NCBI RefSeq assembly: GCF_020886775.1
Contig: NZ_AP024525.1
Location: 62,001-126,000 of the forward strand
Source: Sinomonas cyclohexanicum
Lineage (GTDB): Bacteria > Actinomycetota > Actinomycetes > Actinomycetales > Micrococcaceae
Direction: 5' to 3'
Length of the DNA stretch: 64,000 nt
The notes beneath the pieces are model-generated. The model was not told the origin of the DNA, searched no databases, and was given only the letters and a program-made list of their open reading frames with translations. Below, piece after piece: positions 50,813 to 59,688 of the stretch. The translations under genes were made by a program, and so were the position numbers. The number at the start of each line of letters is the position of its first letter. Position 1 is the first letter of the stretch.

Positions 50813-51825
50813 CGGGACCTCCGCAGGAGTGCGCTGGCGGCGGCGACGCCTCCGGCGAGGGCCACTCCCACCGCCGCGGCGGCCAGCCCGTGGTTCTGCG
50901 AGGCGAGGAGCTGGAAGCTGCGCGGGGAGGACTTCGCGTCGAACACCCCGTGCGCGCCGAAGTCCCGTTCGGCGTCGGCCGGCTCCCAGAGGTTCACCGG
51001 CTGGTCCGGGTCCCGCGGGTCCTGGGTCTGCTGTGCCTTGAAGCCCGTCCTGGCCAGATAGCGGTCCAGGACCCCGGGCATCACGGCGTTGGCGATGAGC
51101 GTGGCCGCGGTGCTCCCCCCGACCCAGTACTCGCGCCTCTTGGGATGCGCCGCGGCGTGGACGACTCCGCGGGCGGCGACCTCGGGCTGGTAGATGGGCG
51201 GCACCGGCTGGGCGTGGTTGGGCAGGCGCGAGAGCACCCACGAGAACTGGGGCGTGTTGACGGCCGGCATCTGGACCATGGTCGTTCGGATGCCGCTGCG
51301 ATCGTGCAGCAGCTCGGTGCGGAGGGACTCGTTGAAGCCCTGGATGGCGTGCTTGGCGCCGCAGTAGGCCGTCTGGAGGGGGATGCCGCGGTAGGCCAGC
51401 GCCGAGCCGACCTGCACGATCGTCCCCCGGTCGCGCGGCCGCATCCGGCGCAGGGCAGACATGGTGCCGTAGACGAAGCCGAGGTAGCTGACCTCGGTGA
51501 CCCGCTTGTACTCCTCCGGGCTGATCTCGTGGAAGGGCGAGAAGACCGAGGTGAAGGCGACGTTGACCCACACGTCGATCGGCCCGAGCTCCCGTTCGAC
51601 CCGTTCGGCTGCGGCGTCGACGGCCTCGGCGTCTGCGACGTCGACGGGGATCGGCAGGGCCGTCCCGCCGGCGGCCTCGACGTCTGCGGCTGCCGCCGCG
51701 AGGCCCTCCTCGCCCCGCGCGAGGAGAGCGACGGCGTCGCCCTCCTTCCCGAACGCGACCGCCGAGGCCCGGCCGATCCCTCCGCTTGCCCCCGTGACGA
51801 CGACGATGCGACGTGCTGCTCCCAT
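50809..51825 (-). CDS. Short-chain dehydrogenase/reductase with C-terminal extension
   Basis: A 338-aa SDR. The cofactor motif is VTGASGGIGRASAVAFG near residue 11, and the active site is YCGAKHAIQGFNESLRTELL. A 90-residue extension follows, ending in a hydrophobic helix (NHGLAAAAVGVALAGGVAAA), so it may be membrane-anchored. ATG 51825 follows AAGGAG at 8 bp. It is coupled with the small protein downstream. Confidence 0.9.
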   Translation of the reverse strand: MGAARRIVVVTGASGGIGRASAVAFGKEGDAVALLARGEEGLAAAAADVEAAGGTALPIPVDVADAEAVDAAAERVERELGPIDVWVNVAFTSVFSPFHEISPEEYKRVTEVSYLGFVYGTMSALRRMRPRDRGTIVQVGSALAYRGIPLQTAYCGAKHAIQGFNESLRTELLHDRSGIRTTMVQMPAVNTPQFSWVLSRLPNHAQPVPPIYQPEVAARGVVHAAAHPKRREYWVGGSTAATLIANAVMPGVLDRYLARTGFKAQQTQDPRDPDQPVNLWEPADAERDFGAHGVFDAKSSPRSFQLLASQNHGLAAAAVGVALAGGVAAASALLRRSR

Positions 51826-51892
51826 CTGGACCTCTCCTTCGGTGCTTGCCAGAGTCCGAGGTGCGGGCGGTCGGGCCGCCGCACTGTGGCGG

Positions 51893-51925
51893 CCATTGCC
51901 TACCCCGCGACGACCATTGCCTACC
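51893..51925. repeat. Direct repeat CCATTGCCTACCC
   Basis: Two perfect 13-bp copies (51893-51905, 51913-51925), 20 bp apart, in the gap between the divergent SDR and GH15 genes. They might be a regulator-binding pair. Confidence 0.5.
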
Positions 51926-52012
51926 CGCAAGTGGCCCGCGAAAACATGGGGCGCCGCGAGCCGGCACGCGTGAATCGTTGCGTCAGCGCAACCACGGTCC
52001 TAGCCTGCTGGC

Positions 52013-53785
52013 ATGGTCGGTGGTGCCGAGGACTTCCCGCCCCACGTCCTCCGCGAGTACGCCATGATCGCTGACGGGCGGCGCGCCGCCCTGCTCGGTC
52101 CACGCGGAGACATCGCCTGGATGTGCGCGCCGGCGTGGCACAGTGACGCCGTGTTCTCGTCCATGCTTGGCGGACCGGGGTGCTTCGCCGTCACCCCCAC
52201 GGATCCCCGCTACGTCTGGGGCGGGCGGTACGAGGATGGGACCCTCATCTGGATCAGCCGGTGGATCACGTCCGGTGGCATCATCGAGTGCCGAGAGGCC
52301 CTCGCCTATCCGGGCGACCCGCACCGGGCCGTCATCCTGCGCAGGATCCGGGCCGTGCGCGGGCCGGCCGAGGTGAACGTGGTGGCGGACGTGCGCGCGG
52401 GGTTCGGCCGTCACCGCATGTCCCGGCTCGCCCAGGACGGCGAAGACGCCTGGTCGGCGCGCAGCGGGCCACTGAGAATCAGGATCGCCGGAGTCCTCGA
52501 ACCCGACACCACGGAGCGTGCCCTCGAGTTCACCGTTCGGCTCCCCGAGGGTGCGCACCACGATCTGGTCCTGGAGGTTTCCGACGCCGAACTGCCGACC
52601 GATCTCGTGCGCCCCGACGAGGCTTGGAGCACCACCGAGCGAGGCTGGCGCCAGCTGATGCCCCGGTTCGACAACACGATCGCGCCGGACAGTGCGCGCC
52701 AGTCCTACGCGGTGCTCCGTGGCCTCACCGGCACTGGGGGCGCCATGGTGGCCGCAGCCACCATGGACCTGCCCGAGCGCGCGGAGCAGAAGCGCAACTA
52801 TGACTACCGCTACGCGTGGATCCGAGACCAGTGCTTCGCCGGCCTCTCGGTGGCGGCGTGCGGGGAGTTCCCGCTGCTCGACGACGCCGTCACGTTCGTC
52901 GCCGCGAGGTTGCACGAGGACGGGCCGAAGATGCGCCCGGCATACACCGTGGACGGAGGGCAGGTCCCCGACGAGTACGACGTCGGGCTGCCGGGCTATC
53001 CGGGCGGGTCCGGCCGGGCGGGAAACTGGGTCAACGGCCAGTTCCAGCTCGACGCATTCGGCGAGGCGCTCCTCCTCTTTGCCGCCGCGGCAGACCACGA
53101 CAGGCTCGACCCCGAGCAGTGGAAGGCGGCCGAGATCGCAGTGGACGCGATCATGCAGCGCCACGGCGAGGCGGACGCCGGGATCTGGGAGCTGCATCCG
53201 CATCGCTGGGCGCACTCCCGGCTCATGTGCGCGGCCGGGCTGCGGGCCATCGGCCGGCACGCCCCCGCGGCCCAGGGCTCCCGCTGGACCTCACAGGCCG
53301 ACGAGCTGATCGCCAACGTGACCAAGGACTGCCTGCACCCGAGCGGTCGCTGGCAGCGCGCCCCAGACGACGATCGGGTCGACGCGGCGCTGCTGCGTCC
53401 CGTGCTGCGCGGCGCGCTCGCGCCCGAGGATCCGCGCTCGGTTGCCACCTTGGCCGCTGTCCAGGAGGATCTCGTCCGCAACGGGTTCGTCTACCGGTTC
53501 CGGCAGGACGAGAGGCCGCTCGACGAGGCCGAGGGTGCTTTCATGTTGTGCGGGTTCGACCTCGCGATGACGCTCCACCGGAGCGGCGATCCCCTCCGTG
53601 CTGCGCGCTTCTTCGAGCGTCACCGGGCTGCGTGCAGCACCTCGGGACTGTACACGGAGGAGTACGACGTCGCACAGCGCCAGCTGCGCGGCAACTTCCC
53701 GCAGGCGTTCGTCCATGCCGCGATGCTCGAGGCCTCCCGGCGCCTCGCGGACGATCCGCCGCCGTGGCGCAGGCCGGGCGCCTGA
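52013..53785 (+). CDS. GH15 family glycoside hydrolase (glucoamylase/trehalase type)
   Basis: A 590-aa cytoplasmic GH15 protein with no signal peptide. The family marks are the N-terminal IADGRRAALLGPRGDIAWMCAP, the RNYDYRYAWIRDQCFAG block near residue 262 and ELHPHRWAHSRLMC near 390. It may hydrolyse trehalose or short alpha-glucans. ATG 52013 lies 6 nt after TAGCCT (leaderless). Confidence 0.92.
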   Translation: MVGGAEDFPPHVLREYAMIADGRRAALLGPRGDIAWMCAPAWHSDAVFSSMLGGPGCFAVTPTDPRYVWGGRYEDGTLIWISRWITSGGIIECREALAYPGDPHRAVILRRIRAVRGPAEVNVVADVRAGFGRHRMSRLAQDGEDAWSARSGPLRIRIAGVLEPDTTERALEFTVRLPEGAHHDLVLEVSDAELPTDLVRPDEAWSTTERGWRQLMPRFDNTIAPDSARQSYAVLRGLTGTGGAMVAAATMDLPERAEQKRNYDYRYAWIRDQCFAGLSVAACGEFPLLDDAVTFVAARLHEDGPKMRPAYTVDGGQVPDEYDVGLPGYPGGSGRAGNWVNGQFQLDAFGEALLLFAAAADHDRLDPEQWKAAEIAVDAIMQRHGEADAGIWELHPHRWAHSRLMCAAGLRAIGRHAPAAQGSRWTSQADELIANVTKDCLHPSGRWQRAPDDDRVDAALLRPVLRGALAPEDPRSVATLAAVQEDLVRNGFVYRFRQDERPLDEAEGAFMLCGFDLAMTLHRSGDPLRAARFFERHRAACSTSGLYTEEYDVAQRQLRGNFPQAFVHAAMLEASRRLADDPPPWRRPGA

Positions 53786-53899
53786 GCCGCTCCGGCATCT
53801 GCATCAGCTTGGACTGGAGTTCCAGGCTCTGGAGGACCACGGCGAATCTGACGCCGGCTCGGGGCGGGAGCGGAGCTGCCCTGAACCGGACGTCCTGGA

Positions 53900-54155
53900 G
53901 CCGGTCGCGTCCGGGTAGCGCTCCCACATCGCCTCCACGTCCGGCGGCGCGGACGGGTGACCCAGATGCAGTTCCGGGTCCCAACGGGGCCGGGATCCAG
54001 CGCGGCTGGATCCCGGAGAAGACCAGCCCCGCGACGATCGACTTGTGCGCGTCCCGGCTGACCAGCAGGTCGCCCTTCCCGGCAGCAACGGCAAGGACCG
54101 CGGCCTTGATCGACAGGGAGCTGCAATCAACAAGGGGCGCCTCGTTCTGGTCCAT
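53900..54155 (-). pseudogene. Relic of an Orn/Lys/Arg decarboxylase gene
   Basis: From 54155 the minus strand reads LSIKAAVLAVAAGKGDLL, then VSRDAHKSIVAGLVFSGIQPRWIP, a clear piece of the PLP-decarboxylase major domain. It continues in another frame as RWDPELHLGHPSAPPDVEAM, then WERYPDATG. A base removed from the G run at 53986-53989 would join the two frames. Both ends of the gene are missing, so this is a decayed fragment between GH15 and TetR. No other feature is seen in 53786-54208. Confidence 0.7.
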
Positions 54156-54208
54156 CGTCCCGTTCTACCAGCGGGCACCGGCGCGCGGCGTCCCCAGGCA
54201 GTCCGGGC

Positions 54209-54877
54209 CTAGGGACCCGGCGTGCCACGTCGGGGGATCGAGCCGGCGCGGCGGTGCCCGTCGTGGTCCGGGTGCCCGCGCGTGTCGGGCCGATGGAGGT
54301 CGATGAGCGCGCGGGCGAGGCTTCGGGCGCGGGCCGCGGCCTTGTGGTCGCCTTCGATCGAGGCGACCATCGCGCCCTTGGTCAGGATGTGGAAGGACCA
54401 GGCGAAGCCCTCGGGGTCGTTCAGTCCCGCGGCGGCCGCGAGGGCGGCGAGGCGGCCGCGGATCGCCGCGAGGTGCTCCATGGCCGCCCGCCCGAGCGGG
54501 TGGTTCGGCCCGAACTCGATCACCACGTGGAGGAACGTGTTGACCTCGGCCGCGCCGCGGCTGAACCAGTCGTCGAGCACGTTGAAGGCCGCAAGCAGGG
54601 CGTCGTCCGGGCCGTGCGCGTGGGCTATGGCCTCCTCGATCGCGTCGTGGCGCACCTGGTACCAGCGGTCCATGTAGGCCAGCACGAGTGCATCCTTGGA
54701 GGGGAAATGCCGGTAGAAGGTCGCCTTCGCCACGCCCGAGTGCGCGATGATCTCGTCGATCCCGACGGCACGAATACCCCGTCTGGCGAAGAGCCCGTAG
54801 GCCGTCTCGAGGATCCGCTCGCGGGCCGGTCTGCGTGCCGTGGCCTGAGGGGCCGGGCCCCCGTCCAAACCGTCCAT
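54209..54877 (-). CDS. TetR family transcriptional regulator
   Basis: A 222-aa repressor. HTH: ILETAYGLFARRGIRAVGIDEIIAHSGVAKATFYRHFPSKDAL (about 21-63). The ligand domain is divergent and the C-terminus is basic (HPDHDGHRRAGSIPRRG). ATG 54877 lies 7 nt after TAGAAT on the minus strand, so it is probably leaderless; the -35 region lies in the operator. Confidence 0.92.
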   Translation of the reverse strand: MDGLDGGPAPQATARRPARERILETAYGLFARRGIRAVGIDEIIAHSGVAKATFYRHFPSKDALVLAYMDRWYQVRHDAIEEAIAHAHGPDDALLAAFNVLDDWFSRGAAEVNTFLHVVIEFGPNHPLGRAAMEHLAAIRGRLAALAAAAGLNDPEGFAWSFHILTKGAMVASIEGDHKAAARARSLARALIDLHRPDTRGHPDHDGHRRAGSIPRRGTPGP

Positions 54878-54897
54878 ATAGACGATTCTAGCACCCT

Positions 54898-54960
54898 AGA
54901 CAGACAGGTCTGTCTGGCACATTCTGATCTCGACGAACGGACGAGACAGACTGGTCTGTA
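54898..54960. promoter_or_regulatory. Two TetR operators
   Basis: AGACAGAC-AG-GTCTGTCT (54898-54915) is an 8+8 inverted repeat, and ACAGAC-TG-GTCTGT (54946-54959) is a shorter version. The first covers the -35 region of the TetR gene, so auto-repression is likely. The second points to control of the divergent sigma factor gene. Confidence 0.7.
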
Positions 54961-55066
54961 TCGTCCTGAGCGGGACACCGGCCAACGGGCCACGCATCCA
55001 GCGGCCCGTGGTGGACGGCTACAGACCGGGCGCCGCACTCCAGCGGCGCGGAGAGTGCAGGTCGCT

Positions 55067-55849
55067 GTGAGTTGGTCAGAGGGCCGGTTGCGGATCCTCA
55101 CCGGTGCCCCGGGACACGGCCCGGCCCCGGGCGGGCACGGAGCGGGTGAGGAAGCCGCCGGAGGCGGCGAGAGCCCCGTCGAGCTCGTGCTCAAGTACCT
55201 GGGCCTCGCCGACGCGCTGGCCCGCCGGTACCGCGTCCCCGGCGGGGACGTGGAGGACCTGCGCCAGGCCGCCCGGCTCGGCCTCGTCACGGCGGCCCGG
55301 CGCTACCGGCCCGGGGCCGGGCACGGCTTCCTGCCCTACGCGGTCCCCACGATCACAGGAAGCATCAAGCGCCACCTGCGGGACACCTCTTGGGTGGTGC
55401 GCCCGCCACGCTCCCTCCAGGAGCTGCGCCTGCGGGTCAACCGGGCCCGGGACGGGATCGCCCAGGACCTCGGCCGGGAGCCGAGCCGGGCCGAACTCGG
55501 GCAGGCCGCAGGGTGCTCGGCCGACGATGTCACTCAGGCGCTCGGCGCGAATCGTGCCATGGGCGGCGTCCCGATCGAGCCCCTCGACTCCACAGGCGAG
55601 GCCGAGGACGTCCGGGCGGCGCACATCGTCCCAGTGGACGATCCCGGGTTCGAGGCGGTCGAACAGCGCCTGCTCGTGGCGGCGGCGCTCAAGGGCGCAT
55701 CCGCAGACGACCGCCGGCTCGTCAGGCTGCGCTTCGTGGACGAGCTGACCCAGGCCCAGATCGCCGCCGTGCTCGGGGTGAGCCAGATGCAGGTCTCACG
55801 CCTGCTCCGCCGCCTCCTGGACAGGATGCGACTCCGTATCGCGGCCTGA
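55067..55849 (+). CDS. RNA polymerase sigma factor, SigF/SigB type
   Basis: A 260-aa sigma-70 family protein with regions 2-4. Region 2 reads RYRVPGGDVEDLRQAARLGLV; the SigF/B-type stretch is FLPYAVPTITGSIKRHLRDTSWVVRPPRSLQEL; region 4 is DELTQAQIAAVLGVSQMQVSRLLRRLLDRMR. These factors serve general stress. GTG 55067 is a guess; GTG 55055 is possible. An anti-sigma gene is not evident nearby. Confidence 0.88.
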   Translation: MSWSEGRLRILTGAPGHGPAPGGHGAGEEAAGGGESPVELVLKYLGLADALARRYRVPGGDVEDLRQAARLGLVTAARRYRPGAGHGFLPYAVPTITGSIKRHLRDTSWVVRPPRSLQELRLRVNRARDGIAQDLGREPSRAELGQAAGCSADDVTQALGANRAMGGVPIEPLDSTGEAEDVRAAHIVPVDDPGFEAVEQRLLVAAALKGASADDRRLVRLRFVDELTQAQIAAVLGVSQMQVSRLLRRLLDRMRLRIAA

Positions 55850-55976
55850 AACCGGTCCGGACATCCAAATCGGCCCGTGACCCGGCAGGCGCTGGGCCCC
55901 AGTCATCGGGGCAGCGCCGGTCCACGGCCAGAGGGAGACAGCAGCAGTGGAAGAAGTGGTAGGAGAACGGAGGACA

Positions 55977-56267
55977 ATGAGCAGCACCGCACAGCCCGAG
56001 GAGGGCCCGGGCGTGCCCAGGCATGTCGGCCCCGCAGACGCGGACGCTGCGGCCAGCGCCAGGGATCTGGTCGTGCAGCTTGCACTGACCGACGCGGCCC
56101 TGAGGAGCACGGCCGAGGCGGGGAAGCCGACGGCTGACCTGGCCCTCGAAGAGGACGTGCTCCTGGACGCGCTGCATGAGCACGGCCTGGACTTCCAGGC
56201 CCTCAGCGGAGCGTCTTCGCCCCGGGAGGAGCCCGCAGAGGAATCGACGGGCACGGACAGCGCCTGA
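55977..56267 (+). CDS. Small hypothetical acidic protein
   Basis: A 96-aa protein with ATG 55977 behind GGAGG. It is acidic and helical (VVQLALTDAALRSTAEAGKP, DLALEEDVLLDALHEHGLDFQAL) with a low-complexity tail. No known family is recognised. It follows the sigma factor gene in the same direction, so a regulatory link is possible. Confidence 0.6.
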   Translation: MSSTAQPEEGPGVPRHVGPADADAAASARDLVVQLALTDAALRSTAEAGKPTADLALEEDVLLDALHEHGLDFQALSGASSPREEPAEESTGTDSA

Positions 56268-56391
56268 ACCCCAGGCCGGCACGGCCCCCGCCGCGCCCGT
56301 CCGCCGGCCCGGGCACCCGCCGGCATGAGTACCAGCTGTATCTCCCCGGCAGGTGGTGAACGGATGAGGTCTGGGAGGACCTCCGGGCAGG

Positions 56392-56565
56392 ATGTGGGTT
56401 ACCGCGGGCAACCCGCTCGCCGCCATGCTCACCGACCCGGATGGACGCGGCCTGATCGCAAACTTCCCCCTCCAACGCCTCTCCGCATTCCCCGGCAGCC
56501 CCCTCACTGGCCCCCAGGTCGCAGAACTCCTGGAAGCCGCCCGCTCAGCTGAGGCCCCTTCGTGA
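56392..56565 (+). CDS. Short open frame of unknown kind (57 aa)
   Basis: The frame MWVTAGNPLAAMLTDPDG, then LIANFPLQRLSAFPGSPLTG, has protein-like composition, but there is no clear ribosome site and it may be the end of a decayed gene: just upstream another frame reads DEVWEDLRAG. It is the only possible coding signal in the 334-bp gap 56268-56601. Confidence 0.3.
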   Translation: MWVTAGNPLAAMLTDPDGRGLIANFPLQRLSAFPGSPLTGPQVAELLEAARSAEAPS

Positions 56566-56601
56566 GCACCCGGGCATCCCACCCGCCGCCCGGGGGCCTG
56601 C

Positions 56602-57441
56602 TCACCTGGACGACCGCGCATACCCGACGCCAGACGACGTTGGGGCGCGATCCGCGCGTCGACGGCCGTGCGATGCCTGCAGGACCGCCACGAGCACCAC
56701 GATGAGGGCGAGCAGTCCCGCGGCCACCGGGCCATCGCCCCAACCCAACCCGCCCGCGTCGGCCGCCTTGCCCGTCCAGTCGGCAAACGAGGCGCCGAGC
56801 GGCCGCGTGACCACGTACGCGGCCCAGAAGGCGACGGTCGCGTGGAGGCCCGCGCGGCGGGCCAGGACGGGTGCCGCGAACAGGGCCGCGAAGACCAGCC
56901 CTGCAGCGAGGAATCCGAGGTGCGCCGTGTACGCGAGGAGGTCGCCGGCGGCGGTGCCGAGCGCGAACGTCGCGCACACCGCGGCCCAGTAGAACGCCTC
57001 GCGCCGGGCCGTGGTGACCGTGTGGATCGCCACGGTCCCCTCGACCCGGCGCCACACGGCGAAGACAGCCGTGAGCGCCACGGCGAACCCGGCCGTCGAG
57101 AGCGCGTAGGAGACGCCGAGGACCACGTGCAGCACGTCCGCGGCCATCGTGCCGAACACCGCGACCATTGTGACGGCGAGCCAGTACACCCACGGGATGT
57201 ACCTGCGGACCCGGAACTGCAGCGTCAGGGCCGCGGCGAACAGCAGGAACGAGCCGGCGACCGCGAGGTACGGGTCGACGTCGTTGACCAGGAAGTCGGA
57301 CGTGGCCTCGCCGAGTGCAGTAGTGAGCAGCTTGACCGCCCAGAACAGGACCGTGATCTCCGGGACCTTGCTCAGGGCCCAGCGCGGGCGGCGGGCGGTG
57401 TCTGCGGGCACGGGCGATCCGGGAAGGGCCATGCGTCCCAT
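56602..57441 (-). CDS. Membrane-anchored protein, COG4705-like
   Basis: A 279-aa protein with about seven membrane helices. The recurrent TTALGEATSDFLV (near residue 40) and ALGTAAGDLLAYT (near 170), and the VTRPLGASFADW box, are typical of the uncharacterised COG4705 family. Function unknown. A perfect palindrome AGAGATCTCT (57459-57468) lies just upstream and could be an operator. ATG 57441 or 57429. Confidence 0.85.
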   Translation of the reverse strand: MGRMALPGSPVPADTARRPRWALSKVPEITVLFWAVKLLTTALGEATSDFLVNDVDPYLAVAGSFLLFAAALTLQFRVRRYIPWVYWLAVTMVAVFGTMAADVLHVVLGVSYALSTAGFAVALTAVFAVWRRVEGTVAIHTVTTARREAFYWAAVCATFALGTAAGDLLAYTAHLGFLAAGLVFAALFAAPVLARRAGLHATVAFWAAYVVTRPLGASFADWTGKAADAGGLGWGDGPVAAGLLALIVVLVAVLQASHGRRRADRAPTSSGVGYARSSR

Positions 57442-57500
57442 GGTGCCCGCGCCGTCTCAGAGATCTCTAAGAATCTCGGCGGCCAGGAGGCGCGCAACGA

Positions 57501-57541
57501 CGGGCGCACGACGGCGGGTGGGGCCCGCCGTCGTGCGCCCG
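57501..57541. terminator. Stem-loop terminator made of the GCACGACGGC element
   Basis: A perfect 18-bp stem (57501-57518 with 57524-57541) and a 5-nt loop, lying right after the stop of the TIM-barrel isomerase gene. The arms contain GCACGACGGC and its complement, so it is another copy of the palindromic element. Confidence 0.75.
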
Positions 57542-57544
57542 GCC

Positions 57545-58417
57545 CTACGCGAAGGGCAGCACGAGCTTCGCGTAGCGCTCCTTCATCGTCTCGAGCGTCG
57601 CGTCGTTGTCCCCGTCCCAGATCTCCTGGTTGAAGATCTCCACCTCGATGAGCCCCGTGTACCCCGCGTCCCGCACCCAGGACGTGATGGTCGGGAAGTC
57701 GATCACGCCGTCGCCCATCATGCCGCGGGAGAGCAGGGCGTCTGCGGCGATCGGGAGGTTGAAGTCGCACACCTGGTACGAGGCCAGACGCCGCTCGCGG
57801 CCCGCGCGGGCGATCTGCTCGCGCAGCTCCGGGTCCCACCACACGTGGAACGTGTCCACGGCCACCCCGACGTCCTCCGGGGAGAACGGCGAGGCGAGGT
57901 CCAGCGCCTGGCCGAGGGTCGAGATGAGCGCCCGGTCCGCCGCGTACATGGGGTGCAGAGGCTCGAGGACGAGCCGGACGCCGTGCTCGTGAGCGAACGG
58001 CGCGAGCTCCCCGAGCCGGTCCGCGATCCGCTGCCGCGCCGCGACGACGTCCTTCGACCCCCCGGTGAGCCCGCCCACCACGAGGTACAGGTCCCGCGTG
58101 CCGAGAGCCTCGGCCTCGAGCACGGCGGTGCGGTTGTCGGCGAGGGCGGCGGCCTGCCCGCCGGCGTCGGCCGCTGTGAGGAACCCGCCGCGGCACAGCG
58201 AGGACACCTCGAGCCCGGCGGCCCGAATCATCGCCACGGCCTCGGCGAGCCCGGCCTCTGCCACGCGGTCGCGCCACGGCCCGATCGCGCCGATCCCGGC
58301 CCGGACGCACCCGTCCACGGCCTCGCGCAGGGTCCACTTCTTGGTCGTGGCGCTGTTGAGCGAGAGCCGCTCGGCGCCGGGGGCCACCTCTCCCCGGCCC
58401 ACGCCGCCCGCAGTCAC
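57545..58417 (-). CDS. Sugar phosphate isomerase/epimerase family (TIM barrel)
   Basis: A 290-aa protein of the xylose-isomerase-like TIM-barrel family. Metal-site regions: LVLEPLHPMY (Glu near 150), AVDTFHVWWDP (Asp/His near 185) and IEVEIFNQEIW (Glu near 250). It probably isomerises or dehydrates a keto-sugar. GTG 58417 overlaps the stop of the DUF993 gene (GTGA). Third gene of the Gfo/Idh operon. Confidence 0.88.
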   Translation of the reverse strand: MTAGGVGRGEVAPGAERLSLNSATTKKWTLREAVDGCVRAGIGAIGPWRDRVAEAGLAEAVAMIRAAGLEVSSLCRGGFLTAADAGGQAAALADNRTAVLEAEALGTRDLYLVVGGLTGGSKDVVAARQRIADRLGELAPFAHEHGVRLVLEPLHPMYAADRALISTLGQALDLASPFSPEDVGVAVDTFHVWWDPELREQIARAGRERRLASYQVCDFNLPIAADALLSRGMMGDGVIDFPTITSWVRDAGYTGLIEVEIFNQEIWDGDNDATLETMKERYAKLVLPFA

Positions 58418-59688
58418 TGGGGGACTCCGTTCACCTCGAGGAAGGCGGACATGCGCCGGGCGGCGAGCTCCGGGTCGAGCAGGAGGCCCGCGGCGTCCGC
58501 GAGCTCGAACACCCGCACGAGGTGAGGCACGCTCCGCCCGGAGTGCAGCCCGCCCACCATCTGGAACCCCGCCTGATGCCCGTTGAGCCAGGCCAGGAAT
58601 GCGATCCCGGTCTTGTAGTAGACGGTCGGCGCGCTGAAGATGTGCAGCCCGAGCTCGCGCGTGGAGTCGAGGACGCTCCGGGCGCCGGCTGGGTCGCCGG
58701 CGTCGTACGCCTGCAGGGCCGCCGACGCCGCGGGGTAGATCGCCGCGAAGATGCCCAGAAGCGCATCGGAGTGGAGCGAGCCGTCCCCGTCGATGAGCTC
58801 GGGGTAGTTGAAGTCGTCCCCGGTGTAGAGCCGGACGCCCTCGGGCAGGACGGCGCGGAGCGCTACCTCGTGGGCGGCGTCCAGGAGCGAGACCTTGACG
58901 CCGTCCACCTTGTGGGCGTGCGCGCGGATGAGCTCGAGGAACGTCTCGGTCGCCGCGGCGACATCCTCGGAGCCCCAGTAGCCGGCCAGCGCCGGATCGA
59001 ACATGGTCCCGAGCCAGTGCAGGATCACCGGCTTGCGCGCCTCCTCCAGCAGGGTCCCGTACACCCGCAGGTAGTCGTCGGGCCCGGCCGCGGCCTTGGC
59101 GAGGGCGCGCGAGGCCATGAGGATCACCTTCGGCCCGGCCCCCTCGACCACAGCGAGCTGTTCGCGGTACGCCTTGAGCGAGAGCTCGACGCCGGCGGGC
59201 CCGGCCGGCACGGCCGCGAGGTCCAGCTGGTCAGTGCCGGCGCCGCACGCGACCAGGTCACGCACGGAGAGCCCGGCCACGGCCGGGACGGCGCCGGACG
59301 CTGCCACGCGGGCTGCTTCCGCCCCGACCCGCCGGATGAGCTCGCGCGTCGCGGCCCAGTCCAGGCCCATGCCGCGCTGCGCGGTGTCCATCGCGTCCGC
59401 CACGCCCAGCCCGTAGGACCACAGCTCGTGCCTGAAGTCCAGCGTGGCGTCCCAGTCGATCTCGGCCGGCGCTCCGGGCGTATTGTCCCCGGTCACCGCC
59501 GGGATCACGTGCGCCGCCGCGTACACCTTCCGCGCCGCGAACGGCGCCTCGGGGCGGGCCCACGCCCGAGCCGGGGCGAGCACATGGAGGCGCGTGCCGC
59601 CGTCGTGCGCGGGAAGCACGACGGCGGGTGCACGCCCGGGCGTCTCCGTCTCCTGCGCGCGCCGCGCGATCCCGGTCGCCGCGTTCAC
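58414..59688 (-). CDS. DUF993 protein (dihydrodipicolinate-synthase-like fold)
   Basis: A 424-aa protein of DUF993, an actinobacterial family distantly like class I aldolases. Recognisable blocks are DFRHELWSYGLGVADAMDTAQRGMGLDWA, LHWLGTMFDPALAGYWG, KVDGVKVSLLDAAHEVALR (Lys of a possible Schiff base near 255) and LYTGDDFNYPELIDGDG. Aldolase-type cleavage is suspected only from the fold. GTG 59688 overlaps the Gfo/Idh stop (GTGA). Confidence 0.88.
   Translation of the reverse strand: MNAATGIARRAQETETPGRAPAVVLPAHDGGTRLHVLAPARAWARPEAPFAARKVYAAAHVIPAVTGDNTPGAPAEIDWDATLDFRHELWSYGLGVADAMDTAQRGMGLDWAATRELIRRVGAEAARVAASGAVPAVAGLSVRDLVACGAGTDQLDLAAVPAGPAGVELSLKAYREQLAVVEGAGPKVILMASRALAKAAAGPDDYLRVYGTLLEEARKPVILHWLGTMFDPALAGYWGSEDVAAATETFLELIRAHAHKVDGVKVSLLDAAHEVALRAVLPEGVRLYTGDDFNYPELIDGDGSLHSDALLGIFAAIYPAASAALQAYDAGDPAGARSVLDSTRELGLHIFSAPTVYYKTGIAFLAWLNGHQAGFQMVGGLHSGRSVPHLVRVFELADAAGLLLDPELAARRMSAFLEVNGVPQ
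59599..59625. repeat. GCACGACGGC hairpin inside the DUF993 gene
   Basis: GCCGTCGTGC (59599-59608) and GCACGACGGC (59616-59625) are perfect complements with a 7-nt loop. It encodes VVLPAHDGGTR near residue 25, before the conserved part of the protein. Confidence 0.6.
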
